Positions 7,465 to 9,316 of a stretch of 9,316 nucleotides of DNA are shown piece by piece. The stretch comes from Methanobacterium sp. Its GTDB lineage: Archaea > Methanobacteriota > Methanobacteria > Methanobacteriales > Methanobacteriaceae. The DNA lies in assembly GCA_020854975.1 (NCBI GenBank), contig JAHKLQ010000023.1, forward strand, positions 1 to 9,316, given 5' to 3'. Both the position numbers and the translations under genes were made by a program. How positions within the stretch are numbered: position 1 is the stretch's first letter; the number at the start of each line of letters is the position of its first letter. The notes below the pieces were generated by a model. That model did not search any database, was not told the DNA's origin, and saw nothing but the letters and a program-made list of their open reading frames with translations.

Positions 7465-7480
7465 AGTTTAATAAACTTTT
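7465..7480 (+). terminator. Possible terminator after the zinc-ribbon gene
   Basis: Four bases after the TAG stop, AGTTTA (7465-7470) and TAAACT (7472-7477) form a near-perfect palindrome that runs into TTTT (7477-7480). As RNA it gives at best a 5-base stem with a 3-base loop. The T-run at the end of the gene is the main support. Confidence 0.3.
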
Positions 7481-7523
7481 AATCTTAGCACACTTTAAAT
7501 TGTTCCTCTCATTTAATCTCTAA

Positions 7524-8789
7524 CTATTTATTTTCCGTGGTTTTAATTCCATTTTCAATTGCCTCTAATGTTACTTGGATGTCTTCTGGAGAATGGGCTT
7601 GAGAGATGAAGCAACATTCAAATTGGGATGGGGCAATGAAAACTTCGTTATCAAGTAAAGTTTTGAAATACTGGGTGAATTTATCTGTATCGGATGTTTT
7701 AGCCTGGGCATAGTCCCATACTGGTTCATTGGTGAAGTATAACTGGAACATGGACGCTAAACCTGCCACTTGATATTCAAGTGAAGCATCTTCCAGTATG
7801 TCCTCGATTCCTCTACGTATTTTCAGTCCTTTCATCTCTAAGTCCTGATAGAATTTGTTATCAAGATGTTTTAATGTTTCAAGACCTGCTGTGATGGAAA
7901 TAGGATTCCCATTAAATGTTCCTGCTTGGTATACATCGCCAGCTGGTGCAATTCTTCCCATGAATTCTTTTTTCCCGGCAAATGCACCCATAGGGAATCC
8001 TCCTCCTAAGATTTTCCCCATTGTTACCAGGTCTGGTGTTACACCAAAATATTCCTGTGCTCCACCTTCAGCAATTCTGAAACCAGTGATTACCTCATCA
8101 AAGATAAGTATAATATTGTTCTCCAGAGTTATACCTCGTAGAAATTCTAAGAAACCTTTTTTAGGTGGTATGCAACCTACATTACCCATAATGGGTTCGA
8201 GAATTATGGCGGCCAAATTTTCTCCTTCATGTTCTATCAGAGAAGTTATGGCTTCTTCATTGTTAAAAGGAACCAGCACTGTGTTTTTAGTTGTTTCCTC
8301 AGGAACTCCAGGAGAATCAGGTAAACCTGCTGCTCCGGAACCAGATTTAACCAACACATAATCATGGGCGCCATGGTAAGCTCCTTCAAATTTCACTATC
8401 TTTTTTTTACCGGTTACTGCCCTGGCCAATCTTATAGCACTCATGGTGGCTTCTGTACCTGAATTAACAAAACGAACCATTTCTGCACAGGGAATTCTTT
8501 TTACAACTTCTTTTGCCAGTTCAATCTCAGCTTCGGTGGGCACTCCATAGGCTGATCCCTTTAAAAGCTGTTTTTGGACTGCGGCTGTTACTTGGGGATG
8601 GGCATGACCCAAAACCAGAGGTCCGTAGGCCAGGCAGTAGTCAAGGTAACTGTTGCCATCAACATCAAAAAGTCGGGGACCATCCCCTTTAAGAGCGAAG
8701 AAAGGGTATGGTTTAAATGCCCTTACTGGAGAATCAACTCCCCCTGGAAGATAATTTTTAGCTTCTTTAAATAATTCCTCAGATCTCAT
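7524..8789 (-). CDS. hemL: Glutamate-1-semialdehyde 2,1-aminomutase
   Basis: This PLP enzyme converts glutamate-1-semialdehyde to 5-aminolevulinate, the last C5-pathway step to the precursor of all tetrapyrroles, which in a methanogen means F430, corrinoids and heme-like products. Numbered from ATG 8789 it has 421 residues, the normal length. Motifs: [13 protein letters not shown] (13-25), [15 protein letters not shown] (109-123), [11 protein letters not shown] (134-144), FDEVITGFR (230-238), the PLP-lysine segment [15 protein letters not shown] (256-270, with K259) and GTFNGNP (290-296). An in-frame GTG at 8798 would add three residues. I prefer the ATG because the family usually begins M-x-SEELF, and the AAGGAG site (complement of 8802-8807) lies only three bases before the GTG. 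It follows cbiC by about 40-50 bases on the same strand, probably in one transcript of tetrapyrrole genes. Confidence 0.96.
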   Translation of the reverse strand: MRSEELFKEAKNYLPGGVDSPVRAFKPYPFFALKGDGPRLFDVDGNSYLDYCLAYGPLVLGHAHPQVTAAVQKQLLKGSAYGVPTEAEIELAKEVVKRIPCAEMVRFVNSGTEATMSAIRLARAVTGKKKIVKFEGAYHGAHDYVLVKSGSGAAGLPDSPGVPEETTKNTVLVPFNNEEAITSLIEHEGENLAAIILEPIMGNVGCIPPKKGFLEFLRGITLENNIILIFDEVITGFRIAEGGAQEYFGVTPDLVTMGKILGGGFPMGAFAGKKEFMGRIAPAGDVYQAGTFNGNPISITAGLETLKHLDNKFYQDLEMKGLKIRRGIEDILEDASLEYQVAGLASMFQLYFTNEPVWDYAQAKTSDTDKFTQYFKTLLDNEVFIAPSQFECCFISQAHSPEDIQVTLEAIENGIKTTENK

Positions 8790-8795
8790 ATAACT

Positions 8796-8809
8796 CACTC
8801 ACTCCTTAA
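8796..8809 (-). promoter_or_regulatory. hemL: hemL ribosome binding site with two competing start codons
   Basis: AAGGAG (complement of 8802-8807), running on as AAGGAGTGA, is the only Shine-Dalgarno match in the cbiC-hemL gap. It lies three bases before GTG (8798) and twelve before ATG (8789). Neither spacing is ideal, so both starts remain possible; family alignment favours the ATG. Confidence 0.5.
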
Positions 8810-8839
8810 GCTTTCTGTCCCTAATAATTGATTGAAATG

Positions 8840-9316
8840 TTATTCTGTCCGTAAAATATTTATTAAAGAATTAACAGCAGCAACTGCTACGGGAGTTCCA
8901 CCTTTAGGTCCTTCAGTGACCAGATAAGGTATTGAACTTTTCTGAAGTGCCTTTTTGGACTCTGCAGCACCCACGAAACCTACAGGAACACCTATAACAG
9001 ATTTAACATCCATTTTACCAGTTTCAACTAGTTCAATAACTTTCCAGAGGGCTGTGGGTGCATTGCCAATGGCCACCACACCATCAAAACCTTTAGAAGC
9101 CGCCACTTCCATGGCTGCAGCTGCACGGGTGATTTCCGCTTTTTTTGCCAGTTCGATGGTTTCTTCATGGCTTATGTAACACTCAATGTTTCCAGGATAT
9201 TTATTTATACCTGCTTTTACCATGTTGATATCTGTTAGGATGTCTTTTTCCTCAGAGATAGCTTCGAGACTTTTTTTAACAAAATCACTACTCATCCTGG
9301 TTATATCAGCATACTC
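8840..9316 (-). CDS. cbiC: Precorrin-8X methylmutase (cobalt-precorrin-8 methylmutase), 5' end outside the window
   Basis: The enzyme moves the methyl group from C-11 to C-12 of (cobalt-)precorrin-8 to make hydrogenobyrinate or cobyrinate on the way to corrinoid cofactors, which methanogens need for methyl transfer. Visible motifs are TDINMVKAGI, VAIGNAPTALWKVIEL, GVPVGFVGAAESK and TEGPKGGTPVAVAAVNSLI, all typical of the CbiC/CobH family. The ATG at 9295 is not the true start. The frame stays open to the edge, and the upstream codons read EYADITR, which matches the conserved EYAD region inside the family. The 158 visible residues are therefore the C-terminal three quarters. About 50 N-terminal residues, where I expect the catalytic histidine, lie beyond the right edge. 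It probably shares a transcript with hemL downstream. Confidence 0.94.
   Translation of the reverse strand, partial: EYADITRMSSDFVKKSLEAISEEKDILTDINMVKAGINKYPGNIECYISHEETIELAKKAEITRAAAAMEVAASKGFDGVVAIGNAPTALWKVIELVETGKMDVKSVIGVPVGFVGAAESKKALQKSSIPYLVTEGPKGGTPVAVAAVNSLINILRTE

Noticed and set aside
7855..8361. 168-residue open frame on the plus strand inside hemL
   Set aside because: It is antisense to a complete, motif-rich hemL, has no ribosome site, and its composition (Pro/Ser-rich) is that of a shadow frame.
9293..9295. ATG at 9295 as the start of a short 151-residue CbiC
   Set aside because: The frame continues to the window edge with EYADITR, which is conserved interior sequence, so the gene is cut by the window and not shortened in nature.

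Overview
The window looks like a stretch of core chromosome from a methanogenic archaeon of the order Methanobacteriales, probably Methanobacterium or a close relative. The markers are an archaeal pantoate kinase, the archaeal riboflavin/F420 reductase ArfC, the methanogen marker protein MtxX, an archaeal cis-prenyltransferase, and a zinc ribbon of a type I associate with Methanobacteriales. Intergenic DNA is very AT-rich, with TATAAATA-type box A elements and Shine-Dalgarno sites of the AGGTG/GGTGAT type. From memory, the gene set resembles the MTH227-MTH235 area of Methanothermobacter thermautotrophicus; I could not check this.

Layout from left to right. (1) 62-865 (+) is a winged-helix regulator of unknown target. 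(2) 885-1817 (-) is pantoate kinase for coenzyme A synthesis, read from a TTG start. It is divergent from (3) 1913-2578 (+), a PHP-family phosphoesterase. (4) 2630-3301 (-) is ArfC, read from a GTG start on a possibly leaderless mRNA. It is divergent across a 300-base AT-rich gap from (5) 3602-3994 (+), a carboxymuconolactone-decarboxylase-like protein without the CxxC pair. (6,7) 5634-4099 (-) is a tight uppS-tatD pair; tatD has a TTG start and its ribosome binding site overlaps the uppS stop. (8) 5884-6597 (-) is MtxX, separated from uppS by a 249-base gap that holds a tandem repeat array and an imperfect hairpin. (9) 6889-7461 (+) is a zinc-ribbon protein with one C-terminal membrane anchor. 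(10) 7524-8789 (-) is glutamate-1-semialdehyde aminomutase. (11) 8840-9316 (-) is precorrin-8X methylmutase, cut by the right edge.

Most genes serve cofactor or envelope biosynthesis. HemL supplies 5-aminolevulinate for tetrapyrroles (F430, corrinoids, heme-like compounds), CbiC acts in corrin formation, ArfC in flavin and F420 synthesis, pantoate kinase in CoA synthesis, and UppS in the polyprenyl carrier lipid for cell wall and glycan assembly. There is no sign of a mobile element, defence island, CRISPR array, RNA gene or foreign DNA.

I do not see an obvious undescribed multi-gene system. The most interesting parts are non-coding: direct repeats bracketing the arfC box A, a decamer repeat flanking the candidate box A of the CMD-like gene, the roughly 20-base tandem array behind mtxX, and the hairpin ahead of uppS. 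The uncharacterised zinc-ribbon membrane protein and the orphan winged-helix regulator are the genes most worth following.
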